From Candidatus Korobacter versatilis (GTDB lineage Bacteria; Acidobacteriota; Terriglobia; Terriglobales; Acidobacteriaceae): a stretch of DNA of 64,000 nucleotides. Where the stretch lies: positions 62,001-126,000 of the forward strand of contig JACPNR010000013.1 in NCBI GenBank assembly GCA_016185395.1, in the 5' to 3' direction. The notes beneath the pieces were generated by a model, which made no database searches, had not been told where the DNA came from, and saw only the letters and a program-made list of their open reading frames with translations. Within the stretch, counting starts at the first letter, position 1. The number at the start of each line of letters is the position of its first letter. Of the stretch, positions 16,953-25,365 are shown piece by piece. The translations under genes and the position numbers were made by a program.

Positions 16953-17464
16953 AAAGGTCGATCACCCCAATGTTCGGCTTCCCTGACTGTCTTTAAGGAA
17001 ATCTGCCGGACGTCGTGCAGAGGGCCGAGGGTAGGCTCTCTCGTCCGCCCTTCTATCTTGCAGTTACGCTGCCATACTCAGCGGCGACGCTGCCCCTAAG
17101 TCATTGATTCTTCATAGGTAATTACCGCCCACCGCCGGCCGACGCGCGGGCTTAGGTCAGCATGTGGGAACCGGATTACCCACATCTGGCAGGATGCTCT
17201 CACCGCCGATGCATCATGTGGAGCCGGGCGACCCCGCCCACCGGCGGTTGATAACGATTAGGGGGTGGGTGCCGGCTACCCCGCCGGCACAACCAACACC
17301 CATTCGGGACGTGTCATCCTGAGGCCGCCACCGCGGCCGAAGGATCTCACTACCAATACTCATTCCCGAGAGAAGATTGTCATCCTGGGCGCCCGCCGCG
17401 GCGGGCGCGAAGGATCTATGCATTCCGCAGCACCAAAGCAAAAGGCCCGCCGCGCCGGCAGGCC
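16953..17464. other. Gene-free spacer with repeats and an unassigned hairpin
   Basis: About 500 bases with no convincing reading frame. It contains a 7-base-pair hairpin (ATGTGGG, ten-base loop, CCCACAT, 17162-17185), a GGGTGGGTGCCGGCTACCCC palindromic repeat (17257-17291) and two copies of the TGTCATCCTGAG...GAAGGATCT family (17311-17350 and 17377-17422). No tRNA or known riboswitch was recognised. Confidence 0.6.
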
Positions 17465-17481
17465 ACTCGGTACTCGGTACT
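17465..17481. repeat. Heptad repeat, ACTCGGT type, over a stop codon
   Basis: Two ACTCGGT units plus ACT. The stop codon of the HNH gene (17480-17482) overlaps the end. Confidence 0.75.
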
Positions 17482-18091
17482 AATAAAACAAGTACTTTCT
17501 CCACTTCGCGTCCGACCGCCCGATCATCCGCATGATGTGTCTCGACGTATGCAGCGTGAACGCTCTCGGCTCCCGCATCAGCTTCAGCCCGGCCTCGCGC
17601 AGCAGCTGGTTTCCTTTCGTCCGGTTGCACTCCTGGCAGCACGCGACCAGGTTCTCCCAGGTGGAGAGCCCGCCGCGCGAGCGCGGGATCACGTGGTCCA
17701 GCGTCAGGTCGCCCGAGGGCAGCACGCGCGTGCAGTACTGGCAGGTGTTGCGGTCGCGCAGCAGGATGTTCTTGCGCGAGAGCGCCCGCGTCTGGTGCGG
17801 GATGCGCCGGTACTCCACCAGCCGGATCACGCTCGGCACCCGCATCGCGATGCGCGCCGCGTGCAGGTAGTGTCCGTTCTCTTCCTCCGTCATCGCCACG
17901 CCCTTCAGCACCAGCACGATCGCGCGCCGCGCCGCGCAGATGTTGATCGGCTCGTAGCTCGCGTTCAGCACCAGCACCGGCTGGTGCATCGCTTGCGTCC
18001 CGTTGGAAGACCCGTTGCCGCTTCCGGTCGGCTTCGCCGGCTCCGGATGCGTGTGCGGATTCTTCCTGGCATGCGTCGAGTGTTTATGCAT
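17480..18091 (-). CDS. HNH endonuclease domain protein
   Basis: A 203-residue protein whose core begins [17 protein letters not shown], as in a widespread family of HNH proteins. The HNH/zinc segment is CQYC, then [13 protein letters not shown], then [17 protein letters not shown], which supplies two CxxC pairs and the DH pair. A His/Pro-rich N-terminal extension of about 35 residues precedes the core. The role of this family in free-living bacteria is not settled. It overlaps the comF stop by eight bases (ATGCATAA), suggesting translational coupling. Confidence 0.85.
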   Translation of the reverse strand: MHKHSTHARKNPHTHPEPAKPTGSGNGSSNGTQAMHQPVLVLNASYEPINICAARRAIVLVLKGVAMTEEENGHYLHAARIAMRVPSVIRLVEYRRIPHQTRALSRKNILLRDRNTCQYCTRVLPSGDLTLDHVIPRSRGGLSTWENLVACCQECNRTKGNQLLREAGLKLMREPRAFTLHTSRHIMRMIGRSDAKWRKYLFY

Positions 18092-18944
18092 GGGCCGCCC
18101 TGGTCGTCGTCGGTTCGTCCTGCTCGAAGCCGTCGTCCGGCGGCTCCAGCAGCGCCGCGTCGTTCTTCAGGACGCGCGCCACCGTCGCCACGTAAACCTG
18201 CGCCGCGCCCGCGCGCCGCATCACCTTCGCGCACTCGCTCACCGTAGTGCCGGTGGTGAACACGTCATCCACCAGCAACACCGTCTGGCCACGCAAGCTT
18301 TCCGGGTCAACCGCGACAAACGCCCCGCGCACGTTCTCGCGCCGCTGATATCGCGTCAGCCCGGTCTGCGACAGCGTGTCGCGCACCCGCAGCAGCCGTT
18401 CCGCCGCCAACCCATATTTCCCGCGCGCCACCGGCGCCATCAGCTTCAGCGCCGCGCGCGTGACTTCCAGCGCCTGGTTGAACCCGCGCTGCCTCTGCTT
18501 CGACTGATACAGCGGGACCGGGACCACGAGCATGCGCTCCGCCGGGATCGCGAGGCCAGCCACAACCTCCGCCAGCATCCGCCCCAGCACCGGCGCGGCC
18601 GTGTGCACGCGCGCATACTTCAGCAAATGGATCAGGTCGCGCAACGCGCCGTCGTACGGCCCATAAGCCAGCGCGCGCTCATACGGAGGCCGCTGCCGCT
18701 CACACATCCCGCAGAGTAGCGCCGGCGTCCCGCCGGCTGTAGCGGTGGCGTGCCCGCCGCCGCTCGCCGACAGTCTCCCCGCCAACACTCTCTCCCCGCA
18801 AACAAAGCAAGAATCCCCACGCGTCGGGACTTCAATCGCGCGCGCGAGGCAATCCTCGCACACGGGCAGCCGCGAGAAATTTTCCAGTGGGGCGTGGCAG
18901 AGACGGCAAGCGGAGGGAAACAGCGTCGAGAAAAGGCCTTCCAC
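18084..18944 (-). CDS. comF: ComF family phosphoribosyltransferase-like protein
   Basis: About 286 residues. An N-terminal zinc-ribbon (CRLC.. CEDC.. CFVCG.. CGMC) is followed by a phosphoribosyltransferase fold with the PRPP loop [13 protein letters not shown]. ComF proteins assist DNA uptake in competent species; elsewhere the role is uncertain. Between the third and fourth cysteine pairs lies a 20-residue stretch ([16 protein letters not shown]...) encoded by a dispersed palindromic repeat. The GTG at 18944 gives a family-like N-terminus ([16 protein letters not shown]). An in-frame TTG at 19070 is possible but runs through repeat-like sequence. Confidence 0.88.
   Translation of the reverse strand: MEGLFSTLFPSACRLCHAPLENFSRLPVCEDCLARAIEVPTRGDSCFVCGERVLAGRLSASGGGHATATAGGTPALLCGMCERQRPPYERALAYGPYDGALRDLIHLLKYARVHTAAPVLGRMLAEVVAGLAIPAERMLVVPVPLYQSKQRQRGFNQALEVTRAALKLMAPVARGKYGLAAERLLRVRDTLSQTGLTRYQRRENVRGAFVAVDPESLRGQTVLLVDDVFTTGTTVSECAKVMRRAGAAQVYVATVARVLKNDAALLEPPDDGFEQDEPTTTRAAHA
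18715..18770. repeat. Dispersed palindromic repeat in frame within comF
   Basis: GTAGCGCCGGCGTCCCGCC, then GGCTGTAGCGGTGGCGTG and CCCGCCGCCGCTCGCC. It is nearly the same sequence as the spacer repeat at 15638-15692. It keeps the comF frame open. Confidence 0.85.
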
Positions 18945-19080
18945 GAGCGCGGACAGGGTTCCAGCAGGCCGGCTACTCTCCGGCAGATCTTGCCCGTGGG
19001 CCCGGATTAGCTCGCTACTGCTGAAGACTGAGCCTCCTCGCGCTGGAGCCAGTATAACCCCGAACGCCAACTCCGCGCGC

Positions 19081-19461
19081 TTACGCCGACGCCGCCGCCG
19101 CCACCCGCGTCCCCGCCACGACCGCCGCCAGGCATAGCCCGTTGTTCAGGATGAAGTTGAGCGCGAAGAATCCCCAGCGCCCTTCCTGCGCGTAAGCCAC
19201 GGTCTCGAACGCGAAAGCCGAGAACGTGGTGTAGGCGCCGCAGAATCCGGTGACCAGCAGCAGCCGCCACCGGCTATCGAGCGGCACGCGTCCCGCCGCG
19301 TACGCCAGCACGAACCCGGCGAGCATGCTGCCGGTCACGTTCACGAACAGCGTTCCGTAAGGAAAGCCATGGTGCGCTGTCTTGATGGACGAATAGTGTG
19401 TGACGGCAAAGCGTGCGCACGCGCCCAGCACGGCGCCGATCGCGATCCAAAGGTAGGCCAC
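19081..19461 (-). CDS. crcB: Fluoride channel/exporter CrcB (Fluc)
   Basis: A 126-residue protein with four membrane segments. Fluc landmarks are GTLFVNVTGSMLAGF and GFCGAYTTFSAFAFE, which carry pore residues. Fluc proteins form dual-topology dimers that let fluoride leave the cytoplasm. The start is a GTG at 19461 with a perfect AGGAGG nine bases upstream, giving the usual family length. The longer frame from an ATG at 19500 is rejected because that ATG belongs to the conserved 3' strand of the fluoride riboswitch. It sits ten bases from the longest possible comF frame, so a comF-HNH readthrough transcript is plausible. Confidence 0.95.
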   Translation of the reverse strand: MAYLWIAIGAVLGACARFAVTHYSSIKTAHHGFPYGTLFVNVTGSMLAGFVLAYAAGRVPLDSRWRLLLVTGFCGAYTTFSAFAFETVAYAQEGRWGFFALNFILNNGLCLAAVVAGTRVAAAASA

Positions 19462-19470
19462 GGACGGAGT

Positions 19471-19476
19471 CCTCCT
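19471..19476 (-). promoter_or_regulatory. Shine-Dalgarno of crcB
   Basis: AGGAGG on the minus strand, nine bases before the GTG at 19461. It lies 13 bases after the riboswitch 3' strand, which makes sequestration or release by the switch possible. Confidence 0.85.
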
Positions 19477-19489
19477 GCGAACGAAAGTC

Positions 19490-19563
19490 GTAGGAGTCAT
19501 CAGCGCGGCCGGGCTTTCCTACGCCCGCCGGCGGTTGGATAGAAGATGGCGAACTCCATCGCC
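19490..19563 (-). promoter_or_regulatory. Fluoride riboswitch (crcB motif)
   Basis: On the minus strand the leader reads GGCGATGGAGTTCGCC, then CAACCGCC, and ends CTGATGACTCCTAC. These are the conserved blocks of the fluoride riboswitch (GGNGATGGNGTTCNCC at the 5' side, CTGATGACNCCTAC at the 3' side). It lies directly upstream of crcB, its classic target. Fluoride binding is expected to turn on expression. Confidence 0.95.
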
Positions 19564-19586
19564 GCTCACAGTGTAATCACGCCTCC

Positions 19587-19614
19587 CGTGCACCGTCCAC
19601 CGTGCACTCGCCAC
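19587..19614. repeat. Heptad tandem array, CGTGCAC type
   Basis: CGTGCAC, CGTCCAC, CGTGCAC, TCGCCAC, between the riboswitch and the OPT gene. Confidence 0.82.
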
Positions 19615-19678
19615 TGGCCTTCTGCTAACATCGCCGGTTCGCAACGACGTAGCGCCGCACCGCCTTTCAGGAGGAACC

Positions 19679-21895
19679 GTGGCCACTGAACCCAACGCCG
19701 TCGAGACTTTCAAACCTTATGTCCCGCCCGAGGACATGCGCGCCGAGTTCACCCCGCGCGCCATCCTGCTCGGCGGTTTCTTCGGACTCCTCTTCGGCGC
19801 CGTCACCGTCTACGTCGGCCTCCGCGCCGGACTCACCGTCGCCGCCTCCATCCCCATCGCCGTGCTCTCCATCTCCATCCTGCGCGCCTTCGGCAAGTCC
19901 ACCATCCTCGAGAACAACATCGTGCAGACCACCGGCTCGGCCGGTGAGTCCATCGCCGGCGGCGTCATCTTCACCCTGCCCGCGCTCATCTTCCTCGGCT
20001 TCCCGCTCGAGTACTCGCGCATCTTCCTGCTCACGCTCTTCGGCGGATGGCTCGGCGTCTTCTTCATGATCCCGCTGCGCCGCCAGCTCATCGTCAAGGA
20101 ACACGGCAACCTGCTCTATCCCGAAGGCACCGCCTGCGCCGACGTCCTCATCGCCGGCGACCGCGGCGGCTCCTTCGCCAGCCGCGTCTTCATGGGTCTC
20201 GGACTCGGCTCGCTCTACACCCTCTTCCAGAACGAGAACATGTTCGCCACCTGGCAAGCCACGCCGACGTATAACCCGAAGTGGTTCCCCGGTTCGTCCA
20301 TCCGCGCCAACACCACCGCCGAGTATCTCGGCGTCGGGTACATCATCGGCCCGCGCATCGCCGGCGTCATCTTCGCCGGCGGCGTCTTCGCCTGGCTCGT
20401 CGTCATGCCCGCCATCAAGTTCTTCGGCGGAAACCTCACCGCCCCGCTCTACCCCGGCCCCAAGCTCATCGCCGACATGGCGCCCGACGAGCTCTGGCGC
20501 TACTACATCCGTCCCATGGGCGCTGGCGCCGTCGCCGCCGCCGGCCTCATCACCTTGCTGAAGACGGTCCCCACCATCGTCGCCGCCCTCCGCGCCGGCC
20601 TCGCCGACCTGAAGAAAGGCGCCGGTGCCGCCGGCTCGCGCAAGCGCACCGACGACGATCTTCCCATGGCCTGGGCGCTCATCGGCGCCGGCGCCGTCCT
20701 CGTGATGATGTGGATCATGCTCACCTTCAAGCCCGTGCCCGGCGCGCACACCAGTTGGTTCGCCAACATCGCCGCCGCCATCTTCGTCATCGTCTTCGGC
20801 TTCCTCTTCGTCACCGTCAGCTCCCGCATCACCGGACTCATCGGCACCTCCTCGAACCCCATCTCCGGCATGGCCATCGCCACGCTCATGGCCACCTGCG
20901 CCGTCTTCCTCGTCCTCGGCTGGACGGGCGCCGCCTTCGGCGCGCTCGCCATCACCATCGGCGGCGTCGTCTGCATCGCCTCCGCCAACGCCGGCAACAC
21001 CTCGCAGGACTTGAAGACCGGATTCCTCGTCGGCGCCACGCCGCGCAAGCAGCAGTACGCGCTGCTCATCGGCGTCATGGTCTCGGTCGTCGCCATCGGC
21101 TTCACCCTCATGGGCATGAATAAAGGACTCGAGTCCTACCGCCCCTTCACCTCCAACGCGCCCATCAACCTCAGCGCGCTGCCCGAAGGCGTGACGGTCC
21201 AGGAAGTCGAGCTGCCGCAGCAGATCCGCGTGGTCGACGAAAAAGGCAACCACCTTCAGTCCGCCACCGGCTCGCAGTACAAAGTCCTGAACGCCATCGG
21301 CTCCCGCGACCTTCCCGACGGCAAGTATCTTTTCAATCCCTCCACCGGCAAGATCGAGGTCCAGTGGATCCAGGGCATCGGCTCCGAGCGCGCCGCCGCT
21401 CCGCAAGCGCGCCTCATGGCCACCGTCATCAGCGGCATCCTGAATCAGCGACTGCCTTGGGGACTCGTTCTGCTCGGCGTCTTCCTCGTCATCGCCGTCG
21501 AGCTGCTCGGCATCCGCTCGCTCTCCTTCGCCGTCGGCTTCTACATCCCCATGGCGACCACGCTCGCCATCTTCGTCGGCGGACTCGTCCGCTGGCTGGC
21601 TGAATCCGCTGCCGAACGCGCCGGACAAAAAACCGAAGAGACAGACGTCTCGCCCGGCTCGCTCTACGCCTCCGGCCTCATCGCCGCCGGCGGCATCGTC
21701 GGCCTGCTCGGCATCGCCGTGAAGCTGATGGAGACGCAAGGCTGGATCCCCGAAGGCGCCGTCGCCTGGGGCACTCATCTGCCCTGGATGGCCAGCGGCT
21801 CGCCCACCGGCCATTGGCTCGGCGTCATCACGTTCGTTGCGCTCGCCTACTCGCTCTTCCACTTCGCCCGCAAACCGCTTGAGACCAGCAAGTAA
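19679..21895 (+). CDS. OPT family oligopeptide transporter
   Basis: A 738-residue inner-membrane protein with many hydrophobic segments. It begins at a GTG preceded by AGGAGG. The N-terminal region (ILLGGFFGLLFGAVTVYVGLRAGLTVAASIP and NNIVQTTGSAGESIAGGVIFTLPALI) is characteristic of bacterial OPT transporters, which import oligopeptides or metal-chelate compounds by proton symport. A soluble insert of about 100 residues (near EGVTVQEVELPQQIRV) splits the last membrane helices. The substrate cannot be predicted. Confidence 0.93.
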   Translation: MATEPNAVETFKPYVPPEDMRAEFTPRAILLGGFFGLLFGAVTVYVGLRAGLTVAASIPIAVLSISILRAFGKSTILENNIVQTTGSAGESIAGGVIFTLPALIFLGFPLEYSRIFLLTLFGGWLGVFFMIPLRRQLIVKEHGNLLYPEGTACADVLIAGDRGGSFASRVFMGLGLGSLYTLFQNENMFATWQATPTYNPKWFPGSSIRANTTAEYLGVGYIIGPRIAGVIFAGGVFAWLVVMPAIKFFGGNLTAPLYPGPKLIADMAPDELWRYYIRPMGAGAVAAAGLITLLKTVPTIVAALRAGLADLKKGAGAAGSRKRTDDDLPMAWALIGAGAVLVMMWIMLTFKPVPGAHTSWFANIAAAIFVIVFGFLFVTVSSRITGLIGTSSNPISGMAIATLMATCAVFLVLGWTGAAFGALAITIGGVVCIASANAGNTSQDLKTGFLVGATPRKQQYALLIGVMVSVVAIGFTLMGMNKGLESYRPFTSNAPINLSALPEGVTVQEVELPQQIRVVDEKGNHLQSATGSQYKVLNAIGSRDLPDGKYLFNPSTGKIEVQWIQGIGSERAAAPQARLMATVISGILNQRLPWGLVLLGVFLVIAVELLGIRSLSFAVGFYIPMATTLAIFVGGLVRWLAESAAERAGQKTEETDVSPGSLYASGLIAAGGIVGLLGIAVKLMETQGWIPEGAVAWGTHLPWMASGSPTGHWLGVITFVALAYSLFHFARKPLETSK

Positions 21896-21908
21896 CGCAT
21901 CAACTAGG

Positions 21909-22036
21909 ATTGTCATTCCGAGCGAAGCGAGGACCCCTATCGCGCCGAAGCTCTCCCGTGAGGCCCTTCGTGCGACCTTCGTGTCCTTCGTGTGAACGCT
22001 CTTGACGTTCCTCCGCGTCCTCCGTGCCTCCGTGGT
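21909..22036. repeat. Composite dispersed repeat before yggS
   Basis: TTGTCATTCCGAGCGAAGCG and AGGACCCCTATCG are followed by CCTTCGTG/CCTTCGTGT units and by CCTCCGCGTCCTCCGTGCC, then TCCGTGGTAAAAA. The same order of blocks recurs at 25425-25547. Confidence 0.8.
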
Positions 22037-22047
22037 AAAAAGAACTC

Positions 22048-22752
22048 GTGTCCATCGCCACCAACATCGCACACATCCAAGACCGCATCGCGAATGCCGC
22101 CGCCCGCGCCGGACGCAACCCGGAAGACATCCAGCTCATGGCCGTTTCCAAGACTTTCCCCGGCGAAGCCATCGCCGAGGCGCACGCCGCAGGGCTGCGG
22201 CTCTTCGGCGAGAACCGCGTGCAGGAATTCGCCGGCAAGTCCTGGGACGTCCACAACCTCGCAGGCGCCCAGTTCCACCTCATCGGACACCTGCAGTCCA
22301 ACAAAGCTCCGCGCGCCCTCGAGCTTTTCCACGCCATCGATTCCGTCGATTCCCTCCGCCTCGCCGAAAGACTCAACGCCATGGCCGGACGCATGCGCAA
22401 ACGCGTCCCCATCCTGCTCGAGATCAACATTGGCGGCGAAGAACAGAAAGCCGGCCTCGCGCCCGACTCCCCCGAACTCGAACAGCTCCTCACCTCCGCG
22501 CCGCGCCTCGCCGCGCTCGCCATCCGCGGCCTCATGTCCATCCCGCCGCACACCGGCGACCCCGAAGGCGCGCGCCCCTACTTCCGCCGCCTCCGCGCGC
22601 TGCGCGACACCCTCCGCGCCCGCAATCTACCGTCCGTATCCCTGGACACTCTCTCCATCGGCATGTCCCACGACTTCGAGGTCGCCGTCGAGGAAGGCTC
22701 GACGTGCGTGCGGCTCGGCACGGCCATCTTCGGCGAAAGACCGCGTCCGTGA
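22048..22752 (+). CDS. yggS: YggS family PLP homeostasis protein
   Basis: A 234-residue single-domain alanine-racemase-fold protein that binds pyridoxal phosphate and takes part in B6 and amino-acid homeostasis. The PLP lysine is K35 in MAVSKTFPGE. Other family landmarks are FGENRVQEFAGK, HLIGHLQSNKA and LSIGMSHDFEVAVEEGSTCVRLGTAIFG. Length is normal. It starts at a GTG immediately after a repeat ending GGTAAAAA. DUF167 (yggU) follows downstream, a pairing often seen in bacteria. Confidence 0.95.
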   Translation: MSIATNIAHIQDRIANAAARAGRNPEDIQLMAVSKTFPGEAIAEAHAAGLRLFGENRVQEFAGKSWDVHNLAGAQFHLIGHLQSNKAPRALELFHAIDSVDSLRLAERLNAMAGRMRKRVPILLEINIGGEEQKAGLAPDSPELEQLLTSAPRLAALAIRGLMSIPPHTGDPEGARPYFRRLRALRDTLRARNLPSVSLDTLSIGMSHDFEVAVEEGSTCVRLGTAIFGERPRP

Positions 22753-22798
22753 GGGGTGGAGCAGCCGTTCAGTCCTGCGTTTCGCCAGCCTTTTGGAA

Positions 22799-22862
22799 TT
22801 GTCATTCCGAGCGAAGTGCGACTGAGCGAAGCGAAGGGGCACGAGTCGAGGAACCCCTATCG
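22799..22862. repeat. Dispersed TGTCATTCCGAG repeat
   Basis: TTGTCATTCCGAGCGAAGTG, an internal second copy of the GAGCGAAGCGAAGG half, then GAGTCGAGGAACCCCTATCG. It occupies the yggS-DUF167 gap. Confidence 0.78.
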
Positions 22863-22867
22863 CCACC

Positions 22868-23173
22868 ATGATCCTCATCAAGGCAACAGCAGGCGGCGTG
22901 TCCCTTCGGGTAAAGGTCCGCCCGCGCGCCAAGCGCGACGCCATCACCGGCATCCACGACGAAGCGCTCAAGCTCTCGCTCACCGCCCCGCCCATCGAAG
23001 GCCGCGCCAACGACGCGGTCATCGATTTCTTCGCCCAGCTTTTGCGCCTGCCGCGCTCCTCCATTACCATTGCCGCGGGCCACACCAGTCGCAACAAAGT
23101 CGTCCGCATCTCCGGCATCTCGGCCTCGACGCTCGAACAGCGCCTAGTCGAGCTCTTAGCCAACAGCCAATAG
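22868..23173 (+). CDS. yggU: DUF167 (YggU) family protein
   Basis: A 101-residue basic protein with the DUF167 pattern: LRVKVRPRAKRDAITGIHDEALKLSLTAPPIEGRANDAVIDFFA, then TSRNKVVRISG. The family has a small alpha/beta fold and no firmly known function. The stop codon is inside a (GCCAAYA)3 heptad array that also encodes the last residues (LLANSQ), so the natural C-terminus may have been altered by the repeat. Confidence 0.92.
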   Translation: MILIKATAGGVSLRVKVRPRAKRDAITGIHDEALKLSLTAPPIEGRANDAVIDFFAQLLRLPRSSITIAAGHTSRNKVVRISGISASTLEQRLVELLANSQ

Positions 23174-23226
23174 CCAAGGGCGCTCCTTGCAACTCGGTAC
23201 TCGCAACTCGGTACTCGGTACTTCTC
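23159..23226. repeat. Two adjoining heptad arrays, GCCAACA and ACTCGGT types
   Basis: GCCAACA, GCCAATA, GCCAAGG (23159-23179) overlaps the DUF167 stop. ACTCGGT, ACTCGCA, ACTCGGT, ACTCGGT (23192-23219) ends just before the MFS start. Two unlike heptad families share one 55-base spacer. Confidence 0.88.
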
Positions 23227-23228
23227 CT

Positions 23229-24524
23229 ATGACCTTCAGCACACGCCTACAGGACATCCGCACCGGCTTCGAGCGTCCCTTCTGGGTCGCCAACATCACC
23301 GAGATCTTCGAGCGGCTGTCGTACTACTCGGTCTTCGCCGTCCTCGTCCGTTATCTCAACGAAGGACTGGGCTTCTCCATCGAGCAGGCCGGCACGCTCG
23401 GCGGCTTCTTCGGCGCGGCCGTCTGGTTCATGGCCATCTTCGGCGGCGCTGTTGCGGACAAGATCGGTTTCCGCCGCGCGCTCTCGCTCGCCTACTTCAT
23501 CCTCAGCGGCGCTTATTTCCTCGTCGGTTCGATCGGCGCGCCCTGGCTCGCGCCCGTGCGCCACGCCGTGCCGCTGCCCATCCTCGCCGGCGCGATTCTG
23601 TTTCTCCCCGCGCTCGGCGTCGCCCTGGTGAAGCCCAGCGTCGTCGGGACGACCGCCCGCGCTTCCACGGAGAACGTGCGCTCCATCGGCTACTCCATCT
23701 ACTACACCATGGTGAACGTCGGCTCGTTCCTCGGGCCCTACCTCGCCGGCTTCGTGCGTGAGCGCGTCAACCGCGGCGAGATGCGCCTGGAAGACGTCTT
23801 CCGCATCGCCTCGCTCAGCGTCCTGCTGATGTTCATCGCCGTGCTCATCTTCTTCAAGGAGCCGCGCCGCGCCGCCGGACAGCCCGTGCCCAGCGTCGGC
23901 ACCGTCGCGCGCAACTTCTTCACCGTCCTCGGCAACGTGCGCTTCGTCCTTTTCCTCCTCATCTTCGCCGGCTACTGGGTCGTCTTCTGGCAGCAGTACC
24001 TCATCCTGCCTGCCTACATCCACAACTACGTGGACGCCAGCGCCAACACCGAGTGGATCCTCATCACCGACCCGCTCATCGTCATCTTCTTCACCGTCGC
24101 CATCAACGCCGCCACCCGCAAGGTTCCCAGCTTCCACGCCGTCACCCTCGGCACCTTCGTCACCGCCATCGGATGGCTCGTGCTCCCCTTCTGGCACAGC
24201 AAGTGGGCCGCCGTGGTCGCCCTCGCGGTCGTCGCCATCGGTGAGATCATCCAGTCGCCGCGCTACTACGAGTACATCTCGCGCCTCGCGCCCGCCGGAC
24301 AGCAGGGCACCTACATGGGCTTCGCCTTCCTCCCCATCGGCATCGGCTCGCTCATCGGCGGATGGCTCGCCGGCAAACATCTCCACCACTACGGCGAGGT
24401 CACCAAGCAGCCCGAGGTCATCTGGTACATCGTCACCGGAGTCGGCCTGCTCACCGCCGCGCTCCTCTACCTCTACGACCGCGTCGTCCAGCCCATGCAG
24501 CAGGAAGGCGTCCCGGAGAGCTAA
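23229..24524 (+). CDS. MFS transporter, POT/peptide-transporter-like
   Basis: A 431-residue membrane protein with about 12 hydrophobic segments. Its opening, FWVANITEIFERLSYYSVFAVLVRYL, resembles the ExxERFxYY helix-1 motif of proton-dependent oligopeptide transporters. A typical MFS loop (GGAVADKIGFRRALSLAY) follows TM2. SIYYTMVNVGSFLGPYLAGFVRE fits the POT TM5 region. It is probably a proton symporter for peptides or related compounds. The ATG at 23229 is used; the in-frame upstream codons are heptad repeat. Confidence 0.85.
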   Translation: MTFSTRLQDIRTGFERPFWVANITEIFERLSYYSVFAVLVRYLNEGLGFSIEQAGTLGGFFGAAVWFMAIFGGAVADKIGFRRALSLAYFILSGAYFLVGSIGAPWLAPVRHAVPLPILAGAILFLPALGVALVKPSVVGTTARASTENVRSIGYSIYYTMVNVGSFLGPYLAGFVRERVNRGEMRLEDVFRIASLSVLLMFIAVLIFFKEPRRAAGQPVPSVGTVARNFFTVLGNVRFVLFLLIFAGYWVVFWQQYLILPAYIHNYVDASANTEWILITDPLIVIFFTVAINAATRKVPSFHAVTLGTFVTAIGWLVLPFWHSKWAAVVALAVVAIGEIIQSPRYYEYISRLAPAGQQGTYMGFAFLPIGIGSLIGGWLAGKHLHHYGEVTKQPEVIWYIVTGVGLLTAALLYLYDRVVQPMQQEGVPES

Positions 24525-24536
24525 CTCCTGTTTCTG

Positions 24537-24602
24537 TTGTCATTCCGAGCGAAGTCCGCATCCCGCAAAGCGGGATGAGGGCGCAGTCGAGGAACCCCTA
24601 TA
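24537..24602. repeat. Dispersed TGTCATTCCGAG repeat
   Basis: TTGTCATTCCGAGCGAAGTC, the palindrome ATCCCGCAAAGCGGGAT, then GCAGTCGAGGAACCCCTAT. Confidence 0.8.
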
Positions 24603-24635
24603 GACACCTTGCTCTCTATCCGTGCGAGGGCGCGG

Positions 24636-24670
24636 GCTAGCCACTAACCACTAGCCACCAGCCACTTTCC
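24636..24670. repeat. Heptad tandem array, ACTAGCC type
   Basis: GCTAGCC, ACTAACC, ACTAGCC, ACCAGCC, ACTTTCC; five units of seven. Confidence 0.88.
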
Positions 24671-24716
24671 TATGCCACACTCTCCCTCCCCCGACCGATT
24701 CACCGGAGGCACCACC

Positions 24717-25343
24717 ATGCGCCGCATCGTCACAATCCTCGCCCTGCTCAGCACCATCGCCTTCGCCCAGCAGAAGGCCGCGCCCAAGAAGGCCGTCGCC
24801 ACGCCGCAGACCGCGCGCCAGGCGCTCATCGAGATGCTCACCACCAAGTCCGACAAGGTCTTCGAGCGCCACCTGCCGGACGCCCTCCTCGTCCGCGTCG
24901 AGGCCATGAAATCCAAGGACCCGAAGACCGGCCAGTCGTCCTCCCCGATGAAGACCTCGAACACCGCCATCGTCAACAGCAAAGACGCGCACTTCTTCCC
25001 CGCCGGCCCCACCTTCGTCACGTTCACCGAGCCGAAGACGGCCCAGCGTATCGACGTCTCCATCGACCGCGACGACCTCACCGCCGGCGGCAACGATTTC
25101 GAGTTCGGCTTCCACCTCATCAAGGACGGCAAGGAGTCCGTCAGCGCTTTCATCCCCAAGCTGCTCGTCCGCATGAAGCAGGAGGGCGGCGAGTGGCGCC
25201 TCGCCGAGGTCGGCTTCCTCGCCAAGCTCCAGCTTGACGACGGCGAAAAGCTCGACGAGTTGCAGAACTCCATCATGAGCGGCATGGCCGCCCTGCAGCA
25301 GGTCAAGCAACAGCCCAAGCCCGCGCCCCACACCAAGGACTAG
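24717..25343 (+). CDS. Exported hypothetical protein
   Basis: A 208-residue protein with signal peptide MRRIVTILALLSTIAFAQ. The ATG at 24717 has GGAGG seven bases upstream, which fixes the start. The mature part begins with a Lys/Ala/Pro-rich linker and then a mixed alpha/beta domain (QALIEMLTTKSDKVFERHLPDALL, FHLIKDGKESVSAFIPKLLVRM, EWRLAEVGFLAKLQL). The WRLAEVGF phrase resembles lumazine/NTF2-like domains, where a conserved WRI closing strand is common. I do not recognise the family with certainty and give no function. Confidence 0.7.
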   Translation: MRRIVTILALLSTIAFAQQKAAPKKAVATPQTARQALIEMLTTKSDKVFERHLPDALLVRVEAMKSKDPKTGQSSSPMKTSNTAIVNSKDAHFFPAGPTFVTFTEPKTAQRIDVSIDRDDLTAGGNDFEFGFHLIKDGKESVSAFIPKLLVRMKQEGGEWRLAEVGFLAKLQLDDGEKLDELQNSIMSGMAALQQVKQQPKPAPHTKD

Positions 25344-25365
25344 CAGCAACGCCAACCTCCAATCA

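Noticed and set aside
19462-19500. Longer crcB reading frame from the ATG at 19500
   Set aside because: The ATG is part of the conserved fluoride riboswitch 3' strand. The GTG behind AGGAGG gives the normal CrcB length.
19667-22072. 801-codon open frame antisense to the OPT transporter gene, rich in Asp, Glu and Gly
   Set aside because: It is a shadow of the GC-rich codon usage of the real transporter gene. It has low-complexity composition, no domain and no start signal.
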